From: Butyrivibrio sp. AC2005
GTDB taxonomy: Bacteria > Bacillota > Clostridia > Lachnospirales > Lachnospiraceae
DNA: 64,000 nt
Direction: 5' to 3'
Assembly (NCBI RefSeq): GCF_000424145.1
Contig: NZ_KE384137.1
Span: 394,484 to 458,483, forward strand
The notes under the pieces are model-generated. The model made no database searches. It saw only the letters and a list, made by a program, of their open reading frames with translations, and was not told the DNA's origin. A program made the translations under genes and the position numbers. Shown piece after piece: positions 42,488 through 51,623 of the stretch (its first letter is position 1; each line of letters starts with the position of its first letter).

Positions 42488-45175
42488 TTATCTCTTCAGA
42501 TTTGTAAGCTCCTCAAGGAGTGTATCTGAAACTGTGATGATTCGGCTGTTAGCCTGGAATCCACGCTGAGTGGTGATCATGCTGGTGAACTCGCTTGAAA
42601 GGTCTACGTTTGACATTTCCAGAACACCTGTTGTGATGTAGCCACCGTCTGTTGTTACATCCTGAATTGTAGCTTCGCCAGAGTTAAGTGTCTGTGTGTA
42701 GAGGTTGTCACCATTCTTCTCAAGACCTGATGCGTTAGCAAATTCTGCTGTTGCGATCTGTCCAAGAAGCTTGGTCTGGCCGTTTGAATAGGTTGCGTAG
42801 ATTGTTCCGTCCTTACTTACTGTGACACCGTTCATCTCGCCGACTGCACGTCCGGTCTTAAGGCTCTGCTTATCACCCTTTACTGCTCCGATTGTGGAGG
42901 TTGCCATTGTGTTATAGTTGGTTGTTGTTGAAAGATCCATATTTACATTTGTAAAGCCACCCATAAGATCCACACCGTTTTCAATAAGGCTCTCTTTTAC
43001 AAAACGAAGCGGAATCTTTTCTGTAGGATTTTCAATGGCACCGGTTTTCTCATTGTAATTCATGCTGATTGAGTTGTTTACAACCTGTAGTGTGCCATCT
43101 TCCAGAATATGATAAGTCAAGTTCTCATAGTTAGTAGCTCCGGGATCAGGGTTGTAGTTATATACATCTGAGAAAAAGTCTTTTGTAAGTGTTGCATCGT
43201 AAATTTCTGAAACATATCCGTTTCTGGGAATATTCTCATATATTGTTGAGTCATCAATATTATTGGTATATGTTGCTGTTGTTTCTGTTAGAGTATAAGA
43301 AATATCCAAATCTACTTCTCTTGTTGCTGTATCTATATCAAAAGGTCCATCAAAAGTTGCTGTATTTCTTGTTCCTACAGTAACTGTACTTCCATCATCT
43401 GCTAAAGTATACGTAACATCATCAGATGTTGGAACAAATCCATATACTTCTTCCAAAATATTCTTCATAGAAGCGCTTAAAGAATTTGTTGTTCCTGAGA
43501 GTTCCATGACAGTAGCTTTGTTAGTTTTTAAATTAATAAATGATATCTTTCCCTGTGCAGCACTCTTTGCATCCACCGCATATTTATTTTCATTCTCATA
43601 AGGTTGCTGTTCACTAGATATTGGTACTTTTACAGTTACCGATGTTGGAGCATCCGTATTTATCGTATATGTTGCAGAAGCGTTGGAAGTGGTAATTCCC
43701 AAAGCTCTTTTTTCAGCCGCACTAAGACTTGAAACAAGCGCATCTTTTTTTGTTACTGTGTAAGTTTCTCCATCCGCAGTAGTTATCTTGGCCTTACTAT
43801 TTCCTACTGGAGATATTACTATATCTAAATCTGTTGCATATTTTGTTTGTACATCATATGGGGTAAAAGTAATTTTACTAACCCCATCATTTGAAATAGT
43901 ATATGAGGGTTCCTTGTTCTGATCAACCATATCCTGAATGTCATCTTGATCAAAGCCAAACATCCTTGCTAAAGCATCTTTTTTATCCGCATCAAGAGAG
44001 TCCCAATCCCCTGTTTTCGGAACTACAATTGCATTGCCACCTTCTGGCTTATTGTAAGTAATAATTGTATCTGTTGGTCCTGATACATAATATGGTGCAA
44101 GTGTACCTGATTCCGGGTTACCATTTGTCACCGGATAGAAAGTTATCCTTCCATCAGAATCAATTTCATAGTAATCTGTATCTGTAGGAGAAGCTGCTTT
44201 TTCTCCATATACTTCCGCAAGTAATGACGGAAAACTTTCAGTTAAAGATGACACAATACCTGTCGTAGGTACTTTGCTGTACGCTGTTGCACCTGCAGCA
44301 TTCTTGAAGGTTGTATACTGTGCTCCAACTACTGCAGAGTATTTAACTGTTGTTATTTCTTTCAACCAGGGATCACGTACTTTGTAAGTCTCTTCTGAAT
44401 AGTTAGGATCATCTGTAAAGATTACTCTTGCCAGCTTATCTGCACCGATTGTATTTCCCTTTGAATCGAGAATATCTTCCAATGTCATTGTATATGCATG
44501 TTCAGTATCATCAACATCGCGGACTGCAAATTTTGCTGTGTAAAGATATCCAAGATTGTCATAGAACTCGAGAGATACAGTTTTTCCGTTATCACTTGTA
44601 ATGTTAGTATCATGTGCGTCAATGTTGCCGCTTACAACTGCTTCTGTTGTTCCTTCCGGAGGATAGGTCATGTTCTCAGGTGTCATGATCTGAAGCTTTC
44701 CAATACCGCCATTTGTATTTACTGTAATAGCACCTGTCTCCGGATCTTCTGCTGCTGTCCAGCCGTATACGAAGTAACCTGTTGACTGCATTGCGAGATT
44801 TCCTGCACCGTCTACGTAGAAGGAACCATCTCTTGTAAACATTGTCTGGTTACCGTTATTTACTACGAAGAAAGCATCGCCGGTAATTCGCATATCGAAC
44901 GGATTGTTTGTGGTTTCCGTTGCGCCCTGCTGTGTGATTGCAGTTGCAATCGCGCCTGATTTAGCACCAAGACCAACCTGGCGGGCATTGGTACCACCGG
45001 TTGTCTCGGTAGCTCTGGATGCACGCTGCGAAGTCTGATACATCAAATCACTGAAGGTGATAGACTGTGACTTGAAGGATGTGGTGTTAACGTTGGCGAT
45101 GTTGTTACCTATAACATCCATCTTGACCTGGTGGGTCTTAAGTCCTGCTACACCAGAAAAAAGTGATCTCATCAT
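42488..45175 (-). CDS. flgE: Flagellar hook protein FlgE with long repeat-bearing insertion
   Basis: 895 residues, about twice the usual size. The conserved ends are present: MMRSLFSGVAGLKTHQ with GNNIANVNTTSFK at the N-terminus and MSNVDLSSEFTSMITTQRGF with LLEELTNLKR at the C-terminus, which form the hook core. The centre (about 296-705) holds five copies of a 50-60-residue unit of the type GxVSSL...VYGFxP...YTIxxDGxxT, probably surface domains. I chose the ATG at 45175 after AGGAGG. Hook subunits are exported by the FliP/Q/R-FlhA/B gate and capped by FlgD. Confidence 0.95.
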   Translation of the reverse strand: MMRSLFSGVAGLKTHQVKMDVIGNNIANVNTTSFKSQSITFSDLMYQTSQRASRATETTGGTNARQVGLGAKSGAIATAITQQGATETTNNPFDMRITGDAFFVVNNGNQTMFTRDGSFYVDGAGNLAMQSTGYFVYGWTAAEDPETGAITVNTNGGIGKLQIMTPENMTYPPEGTTEAVVSGNIDAHDTNITSDNGKTVSLEFYDNLGYLYTAKFAVRDVDDTEHAYTMTLEDILDSKGNTIGADKLARVIFTDDPNYSEETYKVRDPWLKEITTVKYSAVVGAQYTTFKNAAGATAYSKVPTTGIVSSLTESFPSLLAEVYGEKAASPTDTDYYEIDSDGRITFYPVTNGNPESGTLAPYYVSGPTDTIITYNKPEGGNAIVVPKTGDWDSLDADKKDALARMFGFDQDDIQDMVDQNKEPSYTISNDGVSKITFTPYDVQTKYATDLDIVISPVGNSKAKITTADGETYTVTKKDALVSSLSAAEKRALGITTSNASATYTINTDAPTSVTVKVPISSEQQPYENENKYAVDAKSAAQGKISFINLKTNKATVMELSGTTNSLSASMKNILEEVYGFVPTSDDVTYTLADDGSTVTVGTRNTATFDGPFDIDTATREVDLDISYTLTETTATYTNNIDDSTIYENIPRNGYVSEIYDATLTKDFFSDVYNYNPDPGATNYENLTYHILEDGTLQVVNNSISMNYNEKTGAIENPTEKIPLRFVKESLIENGVDLMGGFTNVNMDLSTTTNYNTMATSTIGAVKGDKQSLKTGRAVGEMNGVTVSKDGTIYATYSNGQTKLLGQIATAEFANASGLEKNGDNLYTQTLNSGEATIQDVTTDGGYITTGVLEMSNVDLSSEFTSMITTQRGFQANSRIITVSDTLLEELTNLKR

Positions 45176-45260
45176 AAGGCATGTCCTCCTAATTTGATGG
45201 GGGACGGCACACATATTCTATTTTCCGATTGGGAATGAAAAGAATAGGAAACAAAAATTT

Positions 45261-45342
45261 GAATTCCTTCTGGCGGTCGGGAATTCGTGACCTCCTTAGA
45301 CACCAGCCACTGCCGGCTGGCTTGCGGGTGGAAGCGCCACCC
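45261..45342 (-). other. Three tandem hairpins upstream of flgE
   Basis: GAATTCC/GGAATTC (45261-45286), CCAGCC/GGCTGG (45303-45320) and GGGTGG/CCACCC (45326-45342), the last two GC-rich, in the 213-base gap between the TIGR02530-type gene and flgE. On the transcript the order is reversed, ending about 90 bases before the flgE start. No T-tract follows. Confidence 0.65.
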
Positions 45343-45388
45343 TCGGTCCGGTCAATTTATTCTGTTCATTCTGCTCTTCCTATAGAAC

Positions 45389-45784
45389 TTATGCGATTAC
45401 CGCTCCGTCTATATTGGTAAAAATGTTACTGCCAGTTTCCTGACTATCCATCGCGGTTACTACTGTGCTTGTCTTAACGTTTACGATGAAGGCTAGCTGA
45501 TCAACAAGGATGAGAGATTCGTTTATTCCTTTCTCATTGGCCTGATTTCTTGCGTTGTTCAGGCGGTTCATCTGATCCTGTGTAAGCTCAATGTTGCGGT
45601 CACTTAGTCTGTTTGAAGCGTGTTTTGAAAACTTAACGCCTTCATTTTTGTTTTCGATCTGAGAGAGAATTTTGCCGAAATCAGAATTCTGAACACCGAC
45701 TTTTTCTCTTATCTTCTCGTTCTGACCAAGGTACTGGTTCTGAACCTGTTCAATTGAAAGGAATCCGTTATTGTCAATTCTCAC
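45389..45784 (-). CDS. Flagellar operon protein of TIGR02530 type
   Basis: 131 residues. The central segment VKFSKHASNRLSDRNIELT and the later ILVDQLAFIVNVKTSTVVTA are the hallmark of the uncharacterised flagellar operon family (TIGR02530, DUF3766) found between flgD and flgE in Firmicutes. The function is unknown; an accessory role in hook assembly is assumed from position. It has no signal peptide or membrane helix. Confidence 0.88.
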   Translation of the reverse strand: MRIDNNGFLSIEQVQNQYLGQNEKIREKVGVQNSDFGKILSQIENKNEGVKFSKHASNRLSDRNIELTQDQMNRLNNARNQANEKGINESLILVDQLAFIVNVKTSTVVTAMDSQETGSNIFTNIDGAVIA

Positions 45785-45829
45785 GGCTTACTCCTTTCTT
45801 TAAACAAATTAGTGAGCCATTAATTGCTC

Positions 45830-45872
45830 TGCCGATTTATATTTCGGCAAAGGTCTCATAAACATAAGACCT
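45830..45872 (-). other. Two small hairpins between flgD and the TIGR02530-type gene
   Basis: TGCCGA/TCGGCA (45830-45849) and AGGTCT/AGACCT (45851-45872) adjoin each other. On the minus strand the sequence includes GCCGAAAT, seven of eight bases of a SigD -10, but a matching TAAA element 15 bases upstream is poor, so either an RNA structure or a weak SigD promoter is possible. Confidence 0.45.
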
Positions 45873-45926
45873 ATTCGCATTTTTTTAGAAATTTTATAAA
45901 TAATGGCTTATCTTTGGTTATCCAAG

Positions 45927-46682
45927 TTACTCTTCAGCCGTTGCTGCTTCCGAGTCTGTTCCTTCATCAGCATCTAAATCTTCAGTAATTCTTGCTGCCT
46001 TTTCCTCATCATTAACTTTTTTGCTTGCCTCGTACTCCTCCTGATTCTTAGCTGCTTCCTGAACCAGCTCTTGTGCTCTGGCATAGTACTTTTCAAGTTT
46101 ATCGATATCCTTCTGGTCTACAAGTGCTATAGCATCAGCATCCATACTCTGGTAGAAATTATAAGCCTCGTATACCTTCTGGGCATCTGTAAATACCATG
46201 TTCTCATATGCAGGGAACTTATCCATGAGTTCGGCAAGATCATCTGCCTGATCATGGATTTCTACAAAGTGGCTGTCAGCTACGGAGCTAACATCTTCCA
46301 TCTTGTAGTCCTTACCATCAATATTCAGATAAGCCTCGCCACTCTTATAGGTTACATAGTCAACTTTTCCCTGAACCTGTCCGCCATTCTCATCACTTAC
46401 GATAACAGTTTTTCCTACGAGGTCAGATGCTCTCGACATTGAGAAGGCCTCTGCCATGTTGGATAGCTGCTCAACCTGTGTGAATGTAGCGTACTGGTTG
46501 ATGTACTCGGTATTTGATGTTGGCTCCAAAGGATCCTGGTATTTCATTTGAGCACACAGAATATTCATGAAAGCATTCTTGTCATATCCCTGATTGGCTG
46601 CGGCCGCGTTCTTTTTAGCCTCCTCGGCCTGAGCTTTGGTATCAAGAATTTTACCGTTTTCAACAACTGCATTTACGCTCAT
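45927..46682 (-). CDS. flgD: Hook assembly cap protein FlgD
   Basis: 251 residues. The N-terminal FMNILCAQMKYQDPLEPTSN and QYATFTQVEQL segments are the FlgD signature; a small beta domain (VGKTVIVSDENGG) follows. The last 100 residues are Glu/Ala/Asp-rich and helical, longer than in many FlgD proteins. It caps the growing hook so FlgE subunits fold in place. It lies 18 bases after fliK. Confidence 0.94.
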   Translation of the reverse strand: MSVNAVVENGKILDTKAQAEEAKKNAAAANQGYDKNAFMNILCAQMKYQDPLEPTSNTEYINQYATFTQVEQLSNMAEAFSMSRASDLVGKTVIVSDENGGQVQGKVDYVTYKSGEAYLNIDGKDYKMEDVSSVADSHFVEIHDQADDLAELMDKFPAYENMVFTDAQKVYEAYNFYQSMDADAIALVDQKDIDKLEKYYARAQELVQEAAKNQEEYEASKKVNDEEKAARITEDLDADEGTDSEAATAEE

Positions 46683-46699
46683 AAAAAGTTACCTCCGTA

Positions 46700-48427
46700 T
46701 CAAGCCGAGAAATCTACTGAATTGCCGTTAATTGCCATCATTTCAGCCGTGAGCCTGTCCTCCTCATCTATCTCTTCAAGTGCGTCTACAGAGAGGTCTT
46801 CAAGTCTGATTCTTCTCATAGGCTTTCTGATGGAATCCTGTGCTTCCTGGTCTTCTTCCTTCTGACTCTGACTGTCGTTAAGGGCCTGGTCAAAAGCTCC
46901 TGTATTCACGGTTACCTCAACAGCAGTTACCTTAACGCCCTGTTCGTTGAGTTTTTCCTGAAGCTGCTGGAGCTGGCTCTCGATTGCTGCCCTTACATCC
47001 TCATTCTGTGTAAGGAATTTCGCAACGATGTTTCCATCCTTGGCTGCTTCAATGATTACATTTACATTGCCGAGGCTTGCGGGATGGAGCTGCATTTCCA
47101 TTGTTGTACTTTCAGGCTTAACATTCATCTTGATGTACTCTGTAATCTGATCCATGATATCCTGTGTATTCGCCTTTGCCATCTGCCCATAGCTTTCAGG
47201 TTCCTCCACTACCTCTGAAAGAGATGATGATATCTGATTCATCAGATGATTGTACTGAGAGCCCTCTGTGTTTTCCTGCTGTGGCTGTTCTTCGTGCTTT
47301 TCTTCCTTAGGCTGTTCCTGAGGTTTTACCTCAAACTGGAATTCAGGTTCTTCAATTTCAACATTATTGTTTTCCGGCTGTGTCTGAGGTTCTTCTTCAA
47401 TCCTTAATTCAGTATGTATTCCAGTCTGTACCTCAGTCCCCGCTTCAGTGTACAAATCAGATTGTGTTGAAACTTCTTTTACCGTTCCTTCTCCGTTAAG
47501 ATCAAGTCTTGCTGCTTCGGATGAAAAAGCTGCCTGTTCGTTAACCTCAACATGTTCAACAACTACAGGATTCTCCTCCGGTCTTGCAATGCTTGCTGCT
47601 GCTCTCTGCTCAAGCTCCTCATTAAAATTCTCAAGTGCTGAGCTGAGTCCTTCCTCTGTGAGATTAAATTCCTCCATGAGGTTGTGTCTTGTAGTATCTA
47701 CCGCATCCTGCATGTTCTGAACGTTCAGATATACATCAGCATTGGTGACAATCGCCATTACATCATCGGCACCTGTTATCTGAGCTACTATCTGAGTCAG
47801 GTTAGTAGGATCAAGTATTGCTACGTTTGTAAGCCCAAGTGTTTCCATGGCATTCTCAATATCTTCGATATCTACGCCCATGGAATCTGCAAGCTGCTGC
47901 ATGAGGTCTCTGCTGCTTTCAAGTAATGCCTGTTCCAGTTCAGAAAGGCCTTCATCGACCACTTCTTCTACTGCGGCTTCGCCATCAGGATTAACATTTA
48001 TCAGTACAACAGCTTCCTGTACTTCCTGTGTTTCTTCCGTGATGTCGGCAGTTTCTGCGTTTTCATTTACTGCTTCGCCCGTATTTGCCTTTTTCTCAGA
48101 AACTTTTTCATTTGTGACATTTTCTGTTGTAGCTGCTTTGTCAGTTGTTACTTCGGTCACTTTGCCATCATCTGTTTTTTGTACAGCTTGGACATCCTTT
48201 GTTTTAGTGTAGGATGCAGCTGCGTTTGTATCATTTAGCGCTCCGGTTGTGGTAAGCGTTTTGGATACACTTAAGGACACTGATGCGGTTTGCTTCTGAG
48301 TGTTTGCATTAGTAAGGGCTTTCTGAAAATCAGTAGTCTGCTCTTTTGTTGCAGCAATTCCTTTTGACTGCACGGTATTAGCAAAGAAATCTAAGTTGTT
48401 AATACCCGGAATCGCGTTAGTAATCAA
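46700..48427 (-). CDS. fliK: Flagellar hook-length control protein FliK
   Basis: 575 residues: a long, acidic, low-complexity N-terminal ruler region and a C-terminal Flg_hook domain (about 430-520) with MEMQLHPASLGNVNVIIEA and a QLQEKLNEQGVKVTAVEV helix-strand. FliK measures hook length and signals FlhB to change specificity. Upstream lies a copy of the dispersed repeat (R3) between it and motE; its own GGAGG-type site is close to the ATG. Confidence 0.9.
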   Translation of the reverse strand: MITNAIPGINNLDFFANTVQSKGIAATKEQTTDFQKALTNANTQKQTASVSLSVSKTLTTTGALNDTNAAASYTKTKDVQAVQKTDDGKVTEVTTDKAATTENVTNEKVSEKKANTGEAVNENAETADITEETQEVQEAVVLINVNPDGEAAVEEVVDEGLSELEQALLESSRDLMQQLADSMGVDIEDIENAMETLGLTNVAILDPTNLTQIVAQITGADDVMAIVTNADVYLNVQNMQDAVDTTRHNLMEEFNLTEEGLSSALENFNEELEQRAAASIARPEENPVVVEHVEVNEQAAFSSEAARLDLNGEGTVKEVSTQSDLYTEAGTEVQTGIHTELRIEEEPQTQPENNNVEIEEPEFQFEVKPQEQPKEEKHEEQPQQENTEGSQYNHLMNQISSSLSEVVEEPESYGQMAKANTQDIMDQITEYIKMNVKPESTTMEMQLHPASLGNVNVIIEAAKDGNIVAKFLTQNEDVRAAIESQLQQLQEKLNEQGVKVTAVEVTVNTGAFDQALNDSQSQKEEDQEAQDSIRKPMRRIRLEDLSVDALEEIDEEDRLTAEMMAINGNSVDFSA

Positions 48428-48549
48428 ATCCTTTCCCTCCTTTCTCTTTTATGTATGGGTATGGTACACCCATAGTTCTACACAAATTATATCGGCCATG
48501 TGGAGAAATAATTAACCCACATGGCCGAAAAATCTTAAAAATTTATAAA

Positions 48550-48647
48550 CCCCTCATCCGGCGTTTAGCGCCACCTTTCTACGCTCCGCTTCGGTCCGCG
48601 CAAAACCGACGTCTCCCGGACGTCGTGCGCCCCCCAAGGGGAAGTCT
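48550..48647 (+). repeat. Dispersed structured repeat, copy R3
   Basis: Starts CCCCTCATCCG. Stem A is GGCG-TTTAG-CGCC, the only copy with a changed loop; stem B is CGACGTC-TCCCG-GACGTCG. Its other edge directly abuts the stop codon of motE, so it lies within the fla/che transcript between motE and fliK. Confidence 0.9.
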
Positions 48648-49634
48648 TTAATTATTCACCCCAGAAACCGTAGCCTTGTGAGTGGAAGGTTCCATATAGT
48701 CAGTAACTCTGCCGGCATACTCTTCTGTCATCTTATCAAGAATAGCGCCACGGCTCTCGGCACTCATCTTGCCAAGAATTCTGGAGATAAGTCGTACAGC
48801 ATCTCCGGTGTCATTCTCTATCATAGCATCAAATATTGCAGCAGCTTCCTTGGCCTTCATGGATGAATAAGCCTTTACGTATTGTTCAAGTTCAAGATCA
48901 TCAGCTTCGCCCTGAATAATCTGAGCATAAATCTGAGCTGCCACGTCAGGTTCAATCATCTCATAATACTTTTTAAACTCTTCAGCTGAAGGAGCATTAT
49001 CTGCGTACACGACATTTTTATAAAAATCTTCCTTCTGCTGTTCCAGCTTGGCCTGTTCTTCCTCAAATGGCTGCAATCTTTCGACTTCCGTCTTAAGCTT
49101 CTCATTTTCTGCCTGAAGCGTTGAATTTTCTTCCATTTCCTTTCTCAGCTCATTTTCAAGCCTCTTTATATAAAGATTAGCCTCATCAAGACTGCTTGCA
49201 AGCTGTTCATCAATGGGATTAACAGCATTTTGTTGCTGCTGTTCCTCATATTTCTTTTGTTCAACGGGAACGTAGCTCCCTTCTGGAAGAAGTCTCTGTA
49301 TTCCCGGTATATCACCGATAATCGGTGCAAGAACATTGGAGCCAAAGCCACCAACATCAAGCTTTATCAGTACTCCCATTATAACAAGCCAAATAGCAAT
49401 AATGATAAAAGTAACAACAAGAGTAGCCAGTCCGCCGCCATCATCGCCATTAAGCTCAGCTGCCTGCTCTGCCAGTTCTGCTTCACGGAGCTTAGCTTGC
49501 TTTTTCTGCTCTTTAAGCTCTGCCCGCAGTGCTTTTCTGTCCTCTTTTATCTTCTTTCTGGCCTCTTTTTCGGGATCAATCGGTTTAGGGAGGGGGGTAG
49601 ATTCAGTTTTTTCCTTAGCTTCTTTTTCTGCCAT
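48648..49634 (-). CDS. motE: MotE/YlxF-like protein with MgtE N-type domain
   Basis: 328 residues. A basic Lys/Glu/Ala-rich cytoplasmic start (1-70), one membrane helix (about 71-92, LATLVVTFIIIAIWLVIMGVL), a coiled coil (about 140-215) and a C-terminal MgtE N-like helical domain (YYEMIEPDVAAQIYAQII, KAKEAAAIFDAMI). MotE/YlxF proteins follow fliJ in Firmicutes; a stator-chaperone role is reported in other bacteria, the role here is inferred. The start overlaps the fliJ stop. Confidence 0.88.
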   Translation of the reverse strand: MAEKEAKEKTESTPLPKPIDPEKEARKKIKEDRKALRAELKEQKKQAKLREAELAEQAAELNGDDGGGLATLVVTFIIIAIWLVIMGVLIKLDVGGFGSNVLAPIIGDIPGIQRLLPEGSYVPVEQKKYEEQQQQNAVNPIDEQLASSLDEANLYIKRLENELRKEMEENSTLQAENEKLKTEVERLQPFEEEQAKLEQQKEDFYKNVVYADNAPSAEEFKKYYEMIEPDVAAQIYAQIIQGEADDLELEQYVKAYSSMKAKEAAAIFDAMIENDTGDAVRLISRILGKMSAESRGAILDKMTEEYAGRVTDYMEPSTHKATVSGVNN

Positions 49635-50092
49635 TATTGTTCCTCTCTTGCACGCTGTGTATACGTGAAGCTGGTCCTTTCATCTACTTCTTTAGCCTCA
49701 GCCTCTTTTTCTTCCTCCATAAATTGCTCAAAGGCTTTTTCTTTCAGTCGTTCCTGCATTTTTCGCTCCTGAACGGCTTTTGTCAGTTTCATTCTGGCAA
49801 CTTCAAACTTTGCCCTGTAAGATTCAACTTTTACTTCCTGATCCTGGATTATTACATCCATCTGTCTCTGGTAATAGTTGTTATCCATTATCTTCTGGAC
49901 ATTCATTATGCTCTCGCTTCTAAGTTCATATCCTTCCCGGATAAACTCATTGCGGGTATTTATATAGCCATTCAGGATGTCTATCTGGTCATTTAATTCT
50001 TTGGAGGCGTGGGCGAATTCCATTTTGACCTGCTCCTCCTGTTGTAGGCGGAGGTCAAGGACGCCCTGGAGCCTGTAGTTAAATCTTGCCAT
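49634..50092 (-). CDS. fliJ: Flagellar export protein FliJ
   Basis: 152 residues, almost wholly coiled coil, beginning ARFNYRLQGVLDLRLQQEEQ as FliJ proteins do. FliJ links the FliI ATPase to the FlhA ring. The ATG at 50092 lies directly behind the end of repeat R4, and the repeat's conserved GATGAGGGG is the only ribosome binding site in reach. The stop overlaps the motE start. Confidence 0.92.
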   Translation of the reverse strand: MARFNYRLQGVLDLRLQQEEQVKMEFAHASKELNDQIDILNGYINTRNEFIREGYELRSESIMNVQKIMDNNYYQRQMDVIIQDQEVKVESYRAKFEVARMKLTKAVQERKMQERLKEKAFEQFMEEEKEAEAKEVDERTSFTYTQRAREEQ

Positions 50093-50094
50093 AG

Positions 50095-50196
50095 CCCCTC
50101 ATCCGTCAGCTTCGCTGACACCTGTCTTCGCTCCGCTTCGGTCCGCGCTAAACCAACGTCCCCCGGACGTTGAGCGCCCCCCAAGGGGGAAGGCTT
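50095..50196 (+). repeat. Dispersed structured repeat, copy R4
   Basis: Starts CCCCTCATCCG. Stem A is GTCAGC-TTC-GCTGAC; stem B is AACGTCC-CCC-GGACGTT. It lies between fliI and fliJ and ends two bases before the fliJ start codon on the minus strand. Confidence 0.92.
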
Positions 50197-50264
50197 TAAA
50201 TATATGTCACATCCTCTATTTTGGAAAGATTTTCACTTCTCTTTTCCATATAAAATAAAAACTT

Positions 50265-51623
50265 CTAGTCCTTGAACATATTCTGCAGCTGAGCGCACAC
50301 CTCTTCGTAGGTGAATTTCTCATCTGTTTCCTGCATAAGAAATTCGTTGACGGCATCGATTTTTGATACTGCGTAATCGATGGTCTTATTGGCGCCCGCT
50401 TTGTATGCTCCTATGTTGATCAAATCCTCTGCGTCTGAATAGGTCGCCAGTACGTTCTTGAGCTTACCGGCTGCCTTCTTCTGTTCAGGCGATGCGATAG
50501 CACTCATACATCTTGATATGCTCGCCAGTACGTCTATAGCGGGATAGTGATTTTTCTGTGCAAGCTTTCTGTTAAGTACTATATGTCCGTCAAGGATACC
50601 TCTGGCGGTATCAGTAATAGGTTCATTAAAATCGTCACCATCTACAAGTACCGTATACAGGCCTGTGATGGAACCCTTTCTTGATTTACCTGCTCTTTCA
50701 AGGAGTTTTGGCATCTCAGCATAAACGCTTGGCGGATATCCTCTTGATACGGGAGGTTCTCCACTCGCAAGTCCAATCTCTCTTTGAGCCATAGAAAAAC
50801 GTGTCAGGGAGTCCATCATCAGAAGGACATCTTTTCCCTTATCACGAAAATATTCAGCAATTGATGTTGCAGTCTTTGCAGCTTTAAGTCGCTCAAGAGC
50901 AGGCTTGTCAGAGGTCGCAACCACAACTATGGATCTGGCCATACCCTCAGGACCCAGGTCACGTTCTATGAATTCGCGAACCTCCCTGCCACGCTCTCCT
51001 ATAAGAGCGATGACATTTATATCCGCATTGGTATTTCTCGCAAACATACCCATGAGTGTGGATTTACCAACACCTGATCCTGCAAAAATTCCGATACGCT
51101 GTCCTTTTCCTACAGTTAATAAGCCATCAACAGCCTTAACTCCAAGAGAAAGAACATCGGAAATCGGATCTCTGGTCATAGGATCCGGAGGCTGATTTTC
51201 AACCGAATATGCTATTCCGTTTTCAAGCTGCACACCTTTTCCATAGTTGGTTCCGTCAATCCTTCCAAGGCCATCAAGTGTCTTCCCAAGAAGTCCCTCA
51301 CCAACATTAACACGAAGCGGTGAATCAGTATTTTCAACAATACTTCCGCTTCCTATTCCACTTATGTTCTCATAAGGCATAAGAAGCACATGATTATCCT
51401 TAAAACCGACAACCTCTGCCATAGTTCCACGGCCGGAAGGTCTGGCAGTGCTTTCGCCATCCTTCTTTTTGGAATAGATATAGCAGATATCGCCCATTTT
51501 TGCTTCAGGTCCCGCAGATTCAATGGTAAGGCCTACTACATTTACAACCTTACCCCGAACCCTGTAGAACATGTTGTTAGCAATCTTTTTATATTTTGAA
51601 TAATCAATAATCCCATTTGCCAT
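50265..51623 (-). CDS. fliI: Flagellar export ATPase FliI
   Basis: 452 residues, an F1-beta-like ATPase. Walker A is AGSGVGKSTLM, Walker B VLLMMDSLTRFSMA, with ALIGERGREVREFIE and SRGYPPSVYAEMPKLLERAG typical of FliI/SctN. It forms a hexamer below the export gate, regulated by FliH. The ATG overlaps the fliH stop by one base. Confidence 0.97.
   Translation of the reverse strand: MANGIIDYSKYKKIANNMFYRVRGKVVNVVGLTIESAGPEAKMGDICYIYSKKKDGESTARPSGRGTMAEVVGFKDNHVLLMPYENISGIGSGSIVENTDSPLRVNVGEGLLGKTLDGLGRIDGTNYGKGVQLENGIAYSVENQPPDPMTRDPISDVLSLGVKAVDGLLTVGKGQRIGIFAGSGVGKSTLMGMFARNTNADINVIALIGERGREVREFIERDLGPEGMARSIVVVATSDKPALERLKAAKTATSIAEYFRDKGKDVLLMMDSLTRFSMAQREIGLASGEPPVSRGYPPSVYAEMPKLLERAGKSRKGSITGLYTVLVDGDDFNEPITDTARGILDGHIVLNRKLAQKNHYPAIDVLASISRCMSAIASPEQKKAAGKLKNVLATYSDAEDLINIGAYKAGANKTIDYAVSKIDAVNEFLMQETDEKFTYEEVCAQLQNMFKD

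Noticed and set aside
45830..45872. SigD promoter before the TIGR02530-type gene
   Set aside because: GCCGAAAT is near the SigD -10, but the -35 TAAA at the right spacing is missing and the sequence is better explained as a hairpin. Left as low confidence.
9996..50184. Frame at 49993-50184 (minus) across fliJ and repeat R4, and other frames running through repeats
   Set aside because: They cross the dispersed repeat in a frame different from fliJ and have no homologous features.
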